This document shows, one piece after another, positions 17,646-25,853 of a stretch of DNA of 64,000 nt. The stretch covers positions 35,524-99,523 of the forward strand of contig CAZSQZ010000013.1 in the NCBI GenBank assembly GCA_964609215.1. Reading direction: 5' to 3'. The notes beneath the pieces are model-generated. The model was not told the DNA's origin and did no database searches. It saw nothing but the letters and a program-made list of their open reading frames with translations. The translations under genes were made by a program, and so were the position numbers. Each line of letters begins with the position of its first letter. Position 1 is the first letter of the stretch. The stretch comes from JABDKJ01 sp964609215. Lineage in GTDB: Bacteria; Bacteroidota; Bacteroidia; Flavobacteriales_D; JABDKJ01.

Positions 17646-18185
17646 ATGAAGATATTTTTTTCAAATGGATATAAGTTTTGTTTTTTATTGATTGTTTTAT
17701 TAAGCAATTGCAGCCCGGTTTATTTATATAAAGATTCGGTTACATCAATATATAAGTCAACATATGAAATTAAAGAGATTAATATTTCGAATCAATCTTT
17801 GGTTACAGGATGGTACTTAATAGGTGAAAAGGAAACAGAATTTAGTAGGACTTATTTCTTTAACGAAGCCAATTATTTTATAGAACCCGAACCAATGGTT
17901 TCAATTTATGATATTGAAAACATGTATCGGACAAGTTATTTGAAGGACAAAAGCGATAAAAATATTCATATTCAAATAAAGTCTGATAGTTGGGATAGAT
18001 GGTATAGCGAAACAAATAAATCCATTGGTAAGAAAATGGGCTTTGTTTTGAACAATAGCCTTATATATGTATCGCTTATAGGAGGCGGAATTCCGAAAGG
18101 AGCTTCACGAATTTATTTGAGTGATCTTGAAGAATCCAAAATCTTAGAAATTGAGAACTCCATATCGAGTTTAAATTTAGATTAG
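17646..18185 (+). CDS. Lipoprotein, candidate immunity protein of tip 3
   Basis: 179 residues with a lipoprotein signal; the lipobox reads LLSNC with the Cys at about 22. The mature protein has no recognised domain: it contains ITGWYLIGEKE-like LVTGWYLIGEKETEF and ends in SRIYLSDLEESKILEIE. It follows tip 3 by 17 bases and is followed 4 bases after its stop by the boundary motif. A membrane-anchored immunity protein for tip 3 is the natural reading, but this is positional inference. The visibly A+T-rich composition resembles the other small genes of the array. Confidence 0.65.
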   Translation: MKIFFSNGYKFCFLLIVLLSNCSPVYLYKDSVTSIYKSTYEIKEINISNQSLVTGWYLIGEKETEFSRTYFFNEANYFIEPEPMVSIYDIENMYRTSYLKDKSDKNIHIQIKSDSWDRWYSETNKSIGKKMGFVLNNSLIYVSLIGGGIPKGASRIYLSDLEESKILEIENSISSLNLD

Positions 18186-18189
18186 AAAC

Positions 18190-18202
18190 TGTATCAAAAG
18201 TG
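18190..18202 (+). repeat. Module-boundary motif, copy C
   Basis: TGTATCAAAAGTG directly after the lipoprotein gene of tip 3. It shares 14 bases (with a leading C) with copy D. Confidence 0.6.
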
Positions 18203-18264
18203 CGTATATGTAAAAGTGAGAGCGTAAATGATTGAAAACCAATTAATACTAAATTAAAATTATA

Positions 18265-18296
18265 AATAAGAGGCGATGCATTCATCGCCTCTTATT
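18265..18296. terminator. Perfect 14-bp hairpin closing the Rhs locus, probably bidirectional
   Basis: AATAAGAGGCGATG at 18265-18278 pairs perfectly with CATCGCCTCTTATT at 18283-18296 across a CATT loop. It sits between the convergent Rhs array and the reverse-strand T9SS gene, so it can serve both as terminator. The U-tract is weak on both strands (ATTTT within a few bases). Confidence 0.7.
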
Positions 18297-18342
18297 ATTT
18301 TATGTCCTTAAACACAGTAAAATGACCATCATTCTGCATAGC

Positions 18343-18355
18343 TGTATCAAAAGTG
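18343..18355 (+). repeat. Module-boundary motif, copy D
   Basis: TGTATCAAAAGTG, 153 bases after copy C, with no gene between. The interval 18203-18342 holds only the terminator hairpin, so C-D may be an emptied or degraded module. Confidence 0.55.
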
Positions 18356-18411
18356 TGAATGGAAATAATGGAAAACAAGAATATGTGAAAACTGGATATA
18401 GAAAATAGAAT

Positions 18412-19065
18412 CTAAAAACGAATAAACTTCAGAAGCCTATTTGAAACTTGAATAAAGTAGATACCCGACTGAAAAGTTGAAATATCAATTGCCTCGTTTC
18501 GGGAATACTGAATTGTTTTAACGAGTTGCCCGTGTGCATTGTAAACGGGAAGATTGTTTACATTTCCTAAATTTCTATTTAAATAGATAAAATCATTATT
18601 CGTATCCATAACTAGAAATGGAAGGTTCTCCGTTTGTTCAGTTACACTAGTAACAATAGCATTGGCATATAAAGTATAGGTAAAAGAATTCAATGAATCT
18701 TCTCTATTGATAAACTCTACCTTCGTTTTTCCAGACCCTATGCTGCCTGGATAGAAATAAACCGAAATGTCATCTGTTGCCATTTCATCTAAAAAGAATA
18801 CCGCCTCATCAACTTCGGGAGGAAAACAGGCTTCTGTGCATAGCGAAATTTCCCAATCACCAGGTATGTCCTGCTCAAACTTTATCATGTCAACCAGATA
18901 GGTACTATCTGTTTGATTAACGGCTTCAAAATGAAATATAATAGGATCCATAGGGTTAGGATCACCAGTTAGAACAGTGTCATCCAACAATTCTAATTCA
19001 AAGAACTGTGCTGATAGTTCATTGATAGAGAAAAATAGAAAAAGAACCAGTAGTATATTTTTCAT
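18412..19065 (-). CDS. Small secreted protein with T9SS type A sorting domain
   Basis: 217 residues: signal peptide (MKNILLVLFLFFSINELSAQ), one beta-sandwich-like domain of about 110 residues without a recognised family (DTVLTGDPNPMDPIIFHFEA, VYFYPGSIGSGKTKVEF, which looks like an Ig-like or COG1470-type fold), and a C-terminal T9SS sorting region (NLPVYNAHGQLVKTIQ, FQSGIYFIQV). It is the last gene of a reverse-strand run and lies 15 bases after the YjbQ gene. Function unknown; likely secreted or surface-anchored. Confidence 0.7.
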   Translation of the reverse strand: MKNILLVLFLFFSINELSAQFFELELLDDTVLTGDPNPMDPIIFHFEAVNQTDSTYLVDMIKFEQDIPGDWEISLCTEACFPPEVDEAVFFLDEMATDDISVYFYPGSIGSGKTKVEFINREDSLNSFTYTLYANAIVTSVTEQTENLPFLVMDTNNDFIYLNRNLGNVNNLPVYNAHGQLVKTIQYSRNEAIDISTFQSGIYFIQVSNRLLKFIRF

Positions 19066-19080
19066 GCTTAAAAATAAATG

Positions 19081-19488
19081 CTATTCAATAATACTCAAAA
19101 CTAATTTTCTTGCCCCACCATTATTCCTAAACTCACATAAATAAATTCCCTGCCAGGTTCCAAAGTTCAGTTTTCCATTGCTAATAGGTATAGAAACACT
19201 ACTCCCTACCATTGCAGATTTAATGTGAGCAGGCATATCATCCGGTCCTTCTAATGTATGTTTATAGAAGGGTTCGTTTTCCTTAACAATATGGTTAAAG
19301 CTACTTTCAAAATCTTCTAAAACTGTTGGATCTGCATTTTCATTGATGCACAAACCTGCGGATGTATGTTTTATAAAAACATGCAATAAGCCTGTTTCAG
19401 GTAAATCCAAAGCGGATAAAATGTGAGAAGTAATAAGATGAAAACCTCTGGGGTAAGGTTTTAATTGAATTTCTTTTTGTCTAACCAA
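19081..19488 (-). CDS. yjbQ: YjbQ / UPF0047 family protein
   Basis: 135-residue cytoplasmic protein, full length for the family. Diagnostic stretches are HTSAGLCINENADPTVL and DDMPAHIKSAMVGSSVSIPI, followed by FGTWQGIYLCEFR. The family includes proteins with weak thiamine-phosphate synthase activity, but its true cellular role is unsettled. It follows the upstream propeller-like gene after 3 bases, so the two are co-transcribed. Confidence 0.9.
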   Translation of the reverse strand: MVRQKEIQLKPYPRGFHLITSHILSALDLPETGLLHVFIKHTSAGLCINENADPTVLEDFESSFNHIVKENEPFYKHTLEGPDDMPAHIKSAMVGSSVSIPISNGKLNFGTWQGIYLCEFRNNGGARKLVLSIIE

Positions 19489-19491
19489 ATT

Positions 19492-20385
19492 TTACTTTTT
19501 CAACTGTTCTTCTCTTAGTTTAAAGACTTCAGTGCAAACATCCATTTCATAGATTCTGCCGCCTTTATTTTTGGCATATTCATCTGTAATTGCCAACATA
19601 CAGTCATCCACATAAACAACAGCTTCCTTTTGACTTTTAAAGGTGAAGGGAACAAATTCTTTCATCCCTTGATGGAAATTATCTCCGCTAAAGTTTGAAA
19701 GATAGTACAAACCTTCTTTTGCTAGTAAAACAACATTCTCACCATTTGGGCTAATATCTGCGGCTCTAATGACTCCTTTTCCGTTGTCATGATCTGTTGT
19801 GATTTTCCCAATATAAGTGGCATTATAGCGCCCTTCATCATCTGGCACTTTATACATTTTTGTGTAGCCCTTTGAAGGTTCACTTCTATCTCTGGTAAAA
19901 ATATAAAGCCATCCATTATGATGGAACATTGCTTCTATATCAAAGTTTCTATCGTCTTTGGAATGGTTATCTGTTTTATTGTCTGGTAGTGTGAATACAA
20001 TCTCTTTGGCTTGTGGAAAAGCGAATGCATTCTCCGGTAAATTCACTTTCAGAATGGTGAATTTTCTTCTTTCACACTTATTATTCCCAAAATCTCCAAT
20101 GTACAGATTGCCTTTATCGTCACGAGCAATATCTTCAACATCTTTAACTTCCACATTTTCAATGGTAATGAATTCTTCCATTGAACCGTATTTGTCGATC
20201 TTATATAGGTTTAAATCTCCATCCCCATCATTATGCGTGTAAAAAGTTCCATCACCACTAATTTCTATGCCTGAGGACTCCTCAATTCCTGCAGGAAGTG
20301 TACCTGTTTTTTTGGGCATCTGCTCATCTTGGGCACAAAAGAATAGGGGAATCATTAAAAATAAAAAGCTGAGTTTTTTTACCAT
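19492..20385 (-). CDS. Secreted beta-propeller-like protein
   Basis: 297 residues starting at ATG 20385 (MVKKLSFLFLMIPLFFCAQ signal peptide); a longer form from 20430 would put 15 residues before the signal. The mature protein carries repeats typical of propeller or NHL/SMP-30-like folds: ESSGIEISGDGTFYTHNDGD, VEDIARDDKGNLYIGDFGNN, AADISPNGENVVLLAKEG. This ESSGI...HNDSG type of periplasmic protein is common in Bacteroidota and has no settled function. No T9SS signal is present. A Cys near the cleavage site does not fit a good lipobox. Confidence 0.7.
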   Translation of the reverse strand: MVKKLSFLFLMIPLFFCAQDEQMPKKTGTLPAGIEESSGIEISGDGTFYTHNDGDGDLNLYKIDKYGSMEEFITIENVEVKDVEDIARDDKGNLYIGDFGNNKCERRKFTILKVNLPENAFAFPQAKEIVFTLPDNKTDNHSKDDRNFDIEAMFHHNGWLYIFTRDRSEPSKGYTKMYKVPDDEGRYNATYIGKITTDHDNGKGVIRAADISPNGENVVLLAKEGLYYLSNFSGDNFHQGMKEFVPFTFKSQKEAVVYVDDCMLAITDEYAKNKGGRIYEMDVCTEVFKLREEQLKK

Positions 20386-20470
20386 TTCATGAATTTGAAT
20401 AAAATTAGACAAAAACCGTGCAAGAAGCAAACCCTAAACCTACTGGATAGCCAAAGAAAGAGCTACAAAA

Positions 20471-21469
20471 TTATTCAAGAATGAATTTTTCTCTTAAAAT
20501 TCCTTTTTCCAAATGAATTTCAAAGGTGTAAACCCCTGAATTTAAACTACTTAAATCAAAGGATTTATTTCTAGAAGTAAATGCCAAATTTCCTAATAAG
20601 TCATAAACATTGACGTATAGTAAAATAGCATCAACATCAATATTTACCAAAGCATTGGATGGGTTCGGAAAGATGGAAATGTCAATATCTAAATTTAACT
20701 CTTCTACACTTGAAGGAAACCCAAATGCTGGTGAAACTAATTCTGGATTATTTATATAGGGATTATAATTACCCTGTAAATCCTTTATCTTTTCATTTCT
20801 CAAAATTTCTTTTGAATCTGGTAAATCCGCCAAATGCCAAGCATGTAATTCGGCTGGATCCGCAACATCAGAGATTACTCCAATACTTGGATACATGGTA
20901 TAGAAATAGAACACAGCTCTGGCAACATCACCTTTATGATTTTCTTTAGGTTCAAATAAAACGTTCACATCTCTTTCACTGTAACTATCTATATCACTTG
21001 AAGGGATAAAAGAAAGAATGAACACATCACTATCATCTCCTATATACCAGTTATCAGTACCCGTATCTTCGCTTTCGCCAAATGGCAAATTTCCTCTTGC
21101 TGAATTCACATCTTGATGTGTTGGAAACAAATGATGCACATCTGACCTCATGGGTTCATCGCTATTGAAAAAACTTTGAGGAACCGTATGTTCTGTATTT
21201 ATTGGGTCAAGAAAGGTAGTAAATGCAGAAGGTTGATTAAATCCAGAGTAGACACAAAATACGTCTCCATTATTATTATCAATATCCGAATACATATTTT
21301 GCCTTGCCGAATTGTAACCGACTGAACTGTGAAACGGAGTATACCAATTATCCCTTAACCAAGTTCGCAACTCATTACCAACTAAACCATCTGGTGGAGG
21401 TGGGTCTTGTCCCAACAAAAAGCTGGAAATAAACAAAGCACAGATAAAGAATGAGGCTTTCAATTTCAT
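20471..21469 (-). CDS. Secreted endonuclease I family nuclease with T9SS sorting domain
   Basis: 332 residues with signal peptide (ending SSFLLGQ), an endonuclease I (EndA/Dns) domain over about 25-235 and a T9SS type A sorting domain (FPNPSNALVNIDVDA to SGVYTFEIHLEKG). The catalytic beta-beta-alpha-metal signature is clear: NTEHTVPQSFFN with the general-base His, then RSDVHHLFPTHQDVNSARG and LPFGE. Such enzymes are Mg-dependent, cut DNA without strong sequence preference and serve in nutrient scavenging or biofilm DNA breakdown. Its ATG overlaps the purC stop (ATGA), so it is coupled to a purine gene, a suggestive but unproven link with nucleotide supply. Confidence 0.9.
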   Translation of the reverse strand: MKLKASFFICALFISSFLLGQDPPPPDGLVGNELRTWLRDNWYTPFHSSVGYNSARQNMYSDIDNNNGDVFCVYSGFNQPSAFTTFLDPINTEHTVPQSFFNSDEPMRSDVHHLFPTHQDVNSARGNLPFGESEDTGTDNWYIGDDSDVFILSFIPSSDIDSYSERDVNVLFEPKENHKGDVARAVFYFYTMYPSIGVISDVADPAELHAWHLADLPDSKEILRNEKIKDLQGNYNPYINNPELVSPAFGFPSSVEELNLDIDISIFPNPSNALVNIDVDAILLYVNVYDLLGNLAFTSRNKSFDLSSLNSGVYTFEIHLEKGILREKFILE

Positions 21470-22431
21470 CAGTTAAGATTCACGGTCATGGATTTCAAGC
21501 AATCTAACACACTTTTTTCAATACGTGATTGGATATTTTCTGTGTCAGCACGGTCAAAAGAAGTACCTGCCATATTCTCGTATAATTCAATATACCTATC
21601 ACTCACAGAAGCTACATATTCATCAGTCATTTCAGGCACTACCTGCCCTTCTTTGCCTTGAAATCCATTGGAAATTAACCACTGTCTTACAAACTCCTTG
21701 GATAGTTGTTTCTGCGCCTCACCCCTATTTTGTCTTTCCTCATAACCTTCTGCGTAAAAATATCTTGAAGAATCTGGTGTGTGGATTTCATCGATTAAGT
21801 AGATCTGACCTTCTCGCATACCAAACTCATATTTGGTGTCTACCAAAATTAAACCTTGCTTAGCGGCCAATTCAGTGCCTCTTTTAAAAAGCGCACGGGT
21901 ATACTGCTCCAACTTTTCGTAAATATCTGCATCGACAATTTCCTGCTGAATAATTTCGCGTTTAGAAATATCTTCATCATGACCTTCTTCAGCCTTGGTA
22001 GCTGGGGTTATAATTGGCTCTGGAAAAGCATCATTCTCTTTCATTCCATCTGGCATAGCCACACCACAAAGCATACGCTTTCCATCTCTATATTCTCTCC
22101 ATGCATGACCTGTTAGGTAAGCTCGAATAACCATTTCAATCTTAAAAGGTTCGCACTTATAACCTATGGTAACATTGGGATCAGGTGAAGCCAATTTCCA
22201 ATTGGGGACAATGTCTTCAGTAGCATCCAGAAATTTAGATGCTAGTTGATTCAAAACTTGTCCTTTAAATGGAATAGCTCTTGGTAATACCACATCAAAA
22301 GCGGAAATGCGATCACTTGCTACCATCACCAAAATTTCTTCTCCTATGCTGTAAACATCTCTTACCTTTCCTCTATAAAAAGCAGTTTGCTCCGGAAAAT
22401 TAAATAGACTTTCTTTAATTGTATCACTCAT
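21469..22431 (-). CDS. purC: Phosphoribosylaminoimidazolesuccinocarboxamide synthase
   Basis: 320-residue SAICAR synthase, which joins aspartate to CAIR using ATP in purine synthesis. Family motifs are visible in order: YRGKVRDVYSIGEEILVMV, ASDRISAFDVVLP, EMVIRAYLTGHAWREY, PIITPATKAEEGHDE, and DTKYEFGMREGQIYLIDE followed by HTPDSSRYF. The length fits the longer bacterial/eukaryotic type rather than the short E. coli form. The start is ATG 22431. It is first in a reverse-strand operon with the secreted nuclease. Confidence 0.95.
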   Translation of the reverse strand: MSDTIKESLFNFPEQTAFYRGKVRDVYSIGEEILVMVASDRISAFDVVLPRAIPFKGQVLNQLASKFLDATEDIVPNWKLASPDPNVTIGYKCEPFKIEMVIRAYLTGHAWREYRDGKRMLCGVAMPDGMKENDAFPEPIITPATKAEEGHDEDISKREIIQQEIVDADIYEKLEQYTRALFKRGTELAAKQGLILVDTKYEFGMREGQIYLIDEIHTPDSSRYFYAEGYEERQNRGEAQKQLSKEFVRQWLISNGFQGKEGQVVPEMTDEYVASVSDRYIELYENMAGTSFDRADTENIQSRIEKSVLDCLKSMTVNLN

Positions 22432-22619
22432 AGCACCTCAAAAATAAATGTCTTCTCTCAAATGAAATACAATTTAACAGGAAGAAATCCTAAACTAATG
22501 AACAAATAACCAGAGTTTACCTGATTTCTTAATTAAAGACCTGATTAGATTTGTTTAATAGTAAAAGCAATTGTGCGAAATTTTAATTTCGTTTCTTCAA
22601 CATTCATTTTTAAATCAAA

Positions 22620-23282
22620 ATGCCAGAAAAAGTTAAGTTTCTATTTAGATATATTTTCGGTTTTCCAAAAACTCTTTATGTAAACCTAAGACTACTGCCC
22701 TTTTCTCAGGCGATAAAACTGCCAATAATTGTTTCCCATAAAACCTGTTTACAATCTCTTTCTGGGAGTGTAATTCTAGAGCATCCAAAATTTGCCATTT
22801 TAAAGATTGGTTTTGGTCTTACTCCAGTTTCAGATTTTAGTAAGCACAGAAGTATTCTGAATCTAAAAGGAGAGTTAAAGATTAATGGAAAATGCAGATT
22901 TGGGGCAGGATCCAAAATCCATGTTTTTGGGAAATTAGAAATTGGAAATGGCTTTAATATGTCTGGAATGTCTACCATTGTTTGCAATAAGCAAATCACC
23001 TTTCAGGAAAGAAGCCTTATTTCCTGGGATGTTCTTATTATGGATACTGATCAGCATACAATTAAGAATAAAGAAGGGCAAATAATCAATGAAGATCAAG
23101 CTATATTTATTGGACCCAATGTTTGGCTGTGTTCAGGTGTTAAAGTACTAAAAGGGGTCAATGTTTCCGGAAATGTAATTATTGCTGCAAATACCGTTTT
23201 AACTGGAAATTATGAAAACAAAAATGTAATTCTAGCCGGAACTCCTCCTAAACCAGTTAAAGAATATGACAGTTGGAAATAA
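22620..23282 (+). CDS. Left-handed beta-helix acyltransferase (hexapeptide repeat)
   Basis: 220 residues, soluble with no signal. The C-terminal half has hexapeptide-like repeats (KLEIGNGFNMSGMSTIVCN, IGPNVWLCSGVKVLKGV, SGNVIIAANTVLTGN) and ends with the family-typical AGTPPKPVKEY. The HTIKNKEGQ segment contains DTDQH, a common active-site His region in maltose/galactoside-type O-acetyltransferases. It most likely acetylates a sugar in surface polysaccharide. The gene is first in a forward run and preceded by 188 bases of A+T-rich DNA. Confidence 0.85.
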   Translation: MPEKVKFLFRYIFGFPKTLYVNLRLLPFSQAIKLPIIVSHKTCLQSLSGSVILEHPKFAILKIGFGLTPVSDFSKHRSILNLKGELKINGKCRFGAGSKIHVFGKLEIGNGFNMSGMSTIVCNKQITFQERSLISWDVLIMDTDQHTIKNKEGQIINEDQAIFIGPNVWLCSGVKVLKGVNVSGNVIIAANTVLTGNYENKNVILAGTPPKPVKEYDSWK

Positions 23283-23335
23283 GCTAGGCATAATAGATAA
23301 AGTAAAATTGTCTACATTGAACAAAATTGTCGATT

Positions 23336-23707
23336 ATGAAGCTAGGAGCATTCTCTGTTAGTTTGAGCGTTAAAGACCTTGCAACTTCAAAATCCTTTTA
23401 TGAAAAACTGGGGTTTTCTGTCTTTGCTGGAGATATGGAAAAAAATTATCTCATTATGAAAAATGAATCTTCTCTGATAGGATTGTTTCAAGGAATGTTT
23501 GAAAACAATATTTTAACTTTTAATCCAGGTTGGAATAATGATGCTCAAACACTAGAAAGCTTTGATGATGTTAGAAGTATTCAAAAAGAATTAAAAAGTA
23601 AAGGTGTTCAGCTTGTATCTGAGGTGGACGAAAGTACTGAAGGGCCTGGCAGTTTTGTTGTTATTGATCCGGACGGAAATTCAATTTTGGTCGATCAGCA
23701 TGTTTAA
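23336..23707 (+). CDS. VOC (glyoxalase/bleomycin resistance) family protein
   Basis: 123 residues from ATG 23336; a TTG nine bases earlier is less likely. The pattern SVSLSVKDLATSKSFYEKLGF at the start and SFVVIDPDGNSILVDQH at the end is typical of a two-module vicinal oxygen chelate fold. Substrate cannot be told from sequence. It lies 53 bases after the acyltransferase and 18 before a membrane protein. Confidence 0.85.
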   Translation: MKLGAFSVSLSVKDLATSKSFYEKLGFSVFAGDMEKNYLIMKNESSLIGLFQGMFENNILTFNPGWNNDAQTLESFDDVRSIQKELKSKGVQLVSEVDESTEGPGSFVVIDPDGNSILVDQHV

Positions 23708-23725
23708 ATTCTAAAGCAGGGTTCT

Positions 23726-24202
23726 ATGAAAATTGATTTTGCCAAATACTCCAAACTCATTAAAATTCTAACCATTATTCCAGTATTGGTAGGCTTGCTC
23801 ACATTTGCTGAAGCAGTTATTCCTGAAAAAACATTGGATACTGAAGTAGTTTCTAAAAAAAGTAATTTCCGATTAAAGACAGGCAATACTACTTATACCA
23901 TTCAATTTAAAGAACTCGATGATCAGTTTACTGAAGAAATCTATAATAGCTTGATTGAAGGAGATAAGGTGACCTTAAAAATGTCTTTCTTTAATGAACA
24001 AATCAGTGAAGTAAAACGCAAAAAAGATAATATCGTTTTTAGCAACGACACATCAGAATCTCTCTTTATGTATTTGTTTGCTGCTGCGTTCCTATTATGC
24101 GCTCTGGTTTGGTTCAAAAGTGGAACTATAAAGAATAGTGTTGCTAAATATGTATGTATTGCCATTTTAATTAGTTTAATTCAAGGACTTAGAATGATGT
24201 AA
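23726..24202 (+). CDS. Membrane protein of unknown function
   Basis: 158 residues with one N-terminal hydrophobic segment (about 13-33, ILTIIPVLVGLLTFAEAV) and two near the end (about 112-129 and 138-155). The loop between them is soluble and probably outside (TYTIQFKELDDQFTEEIYN, GDKVTLKMSFFNEQISE). No family recognised. It precedes the Tim44-like membrane gene by 12 bases, so they may work together. Confidence 0.6.
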   Translation: MKIDFAKYSKLIKILTIIPVLVGLLTFAEAVIPEKTLDTEVVSKKSNFRLKTGNTTYTIQFKELDDQFTEEIYNSLIEGDKVTLKMSFFNEQISEVKRKKDNIVFSNDTSESLFMYLFAAAFLLCALVWFKSGTIKNSVAKYVCIAILISLIQGLRMM

Positions 24203-24214
24203 ATCAACAATTCA

Positions 24215-24937
24215 ATGAGAAACAATATCTATAAAATCATTTTCCTACTAACTATATTTTTCTTTCAGGTAAGCGAGGTTCTTGCTGGACCGGGTGGAAA
24301 AATTGCTAAAAAGATGTTTGACACTCCAGCTGGCAGAATCATTATGCTCATTCTGGTAATTATCTTTCTCCCATTGATTATATATGTTCAAACCAAAGAA
24401 TATTTCGGAATAAAAAAGACTCGGAAAGATCTAAGAGAACTTGGTTTGAAGCATCCAAAAATATTTGATGAGATTCTTCTAAAAAATAGAATCACGGATG
24501 TCTTTACAAGAGTGCATAGTGCATGGTCACAACAAGATTTAAGCAAGTGTAAAGATTTTATATCTGAATGGTATTTACTTAATCAACAAACTCAATTCCT
24601 TGATAAGTGGAAGGATAGCAATGTTGAGAATATATGTAATGTACGCAGCATTAATAAAATTAAACCCTTGCACCTTAGAGTTAGTGAAGAAGACAATTTT
24701 GAAGATTCTCGTATAATGATGAGAGTTGATGCAAATATGGAAGATTATTTATTTGACAAGGATTACAATAAAGTGGTCGAAGGCAAAAAAGGATATGATG
24801 ATGTTACAACTGTATGGACACTCGCCATGCATGATGGTAAATGGAAGGTAGATAATATAGAACAAGAAGAAGTAACTCTGCTCTACGCGAAAATGCCAAA
24901 CATAATTCCCGCATCACTCCAAGCTGCTTACGCTTAA
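24215..24937 (+). CDS. Tim44-like domain membrane protein
   Basis: 240 residues with a signal-like first segment (about 7-25) and a second membrane segment (about 44-63, IIMLILVIIFLPLIIYV). The C-terminal 150 residues (ITDVFTRVHSAWSQQDLS, CKDFISEWYLLNQQTQF, TTVWTLAMHDGKWKVDNIEQ) match the Tim44-like / NTF2-like fold found in bacterial membrane proteins. Role in bacteria is unknown; a scaffold or ligand-binding function at the membrane is usual speculation. Confidence 0.75.
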   Translation: MRNNIYKIIFLLTIFFFQVSEVLAGPGGKIAKKMFDTPAGRIIMLILVIIFLPLIIYVQTKEYFGIKKTRKDLRELGLKHPKIFDEILLKNRITDVFTRVHSAWSQQDLSKCKDFISEWYLLNQQTQFLDKWKDSNVENICNVRSINKIKPLHLRVSEEDNFEDSRIMMRVDANMEDYLFDKDYNKVVEGKKGYDDVTTVWTLAMHDGKWKVDNIEQEEVTLLYAKMPNIIPASLQAAYA

Positions 24938-25001
24938 CCAGATAATTAATCGAGTACAACTATATAAATCACTTTTCTAATATTTTTAAATTCAAAGATA
25001 T

Positions 25002-25427
25002 ATGGACGACAAGACACCAAAAGTAACGGGTATTGGAGGTATTTTCTTTAAAACACCTAATCCTGAAGCTACTAAGGAATGGTATGGAAAACACCTAGGG
25101 CTGGCAGTTGGTGAATATGGTTCTCCATTTGAGTTTAGAAATGCACATAGGCCTGATGAAATAAATTATTTAAACTGGAGTCCATTTGCTCAAGACACTA
25201 AATATTTTGCACCTTCTGAGAAGGAATTCATGATTAACTATAGAGTACAAAACATTGTAGCTCTAGTAGGGAAACTAAGGACAGAAGGTGTTATCATTTG
25301 CGATGAAATAGAAGAATATGAATATGGGAAATTCGTCCATATTATGGATAATGATGGTAATAAAATTGAACTATGGGAGCCTATAGATTCTGTATTTACA
25401 GCTATGGGTGGAGAAACAACTAAATAG
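25002..25427 (+). CDS. VOC family protein
   Basis: 141 residues, VOC fold: GIGGIFFKTPNPEATKEWY then KHLGLAVGEYG at the start and GKFVHIMDNDGNKIELWEP at the end, with the Glu and His positions typical of the metal site. Substrate unknown. Four bases separate its stop from the next gene start, so it is part of a short operon. Confidence 0.85.
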   Translation: MDDKTPKVTGIGGIFFKTPNPEATKEWYGKHLGLAVGEYGSPFEFRNAHRPDEINYLNWSPFAQDTKYFAPSEKEFMINYRVQNIVALVGKLRTEGVIICDEIEEYEYGKFVHIMDNDGNKIELWEPIDSVFTAMGGETTK

Positions 25428-25431
25428 TATT

Positions 25432-25845
25432 ATGGAGGGTGATTATGTAACGTTGCGAGTTTTTAATCAGGATTATGAAACACTTCTTTTAGAACCTCTT
25501 CTAAAAGCTGAAGAAATCAATTTCTTTTTAAAAGATCAACAAACTGTTGCTATAGACCCTTTGATAAGCCAAGCTATTGGAGGAATAAAACTTCAAGTTC
25601 ATAAAAATGATGTAGAAAGGGCCTTAAAAGTTCTTGAGCATTTTGATTCTGCTGGAGAAACAGAAGATAGAAAAACGTTTGTAATTGTTAATGGAAAAGA
25701 GCTAGAGCGCATTCTAGAAGAATGTATTTTTTGTTCTTCTGAGGATGTATTTAAGGAACCATACAGTTTTATAAAAGGATTGTTTAAACCTTTTGAAAAG
25801 AAATTGCTGTATTGTGATAGTTGCAAAAGAGAATGGAATGAATAA
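25432..25845 (+). CDS. DUF2007 protein with C-terminal four-Cys zinc motif
   Basis: 137 residues from ATG 25432; an earlier start would overlap the VOC gene. The first 70 residues (VTLRVFNQDYETLLLEPLLKA start, AIGGIKLQVHKNDVERALKVL end) fit DUF2007, a putative signal-transducing ferredoxin-like fold. The end adds CIFCSSEDV and LLYCDSCKREW, which form a likely Cys4 zinc ribbon. Function unknown. Confidence 0.75.
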   Translation: MEGDYVTLRVFNQDYETLLLEPLLKAEEINFFLKDQQTVAIDPLISQAIGGIKLQVHKNDVERALKVLEHFDSAGETEDRKTFVIVNGKELERILEECIFCSSEDVFKEPYSFIKGLFKPFEKKLLYCDSCKREWNE

Positions 25846-25853
25846 TAAATAGC

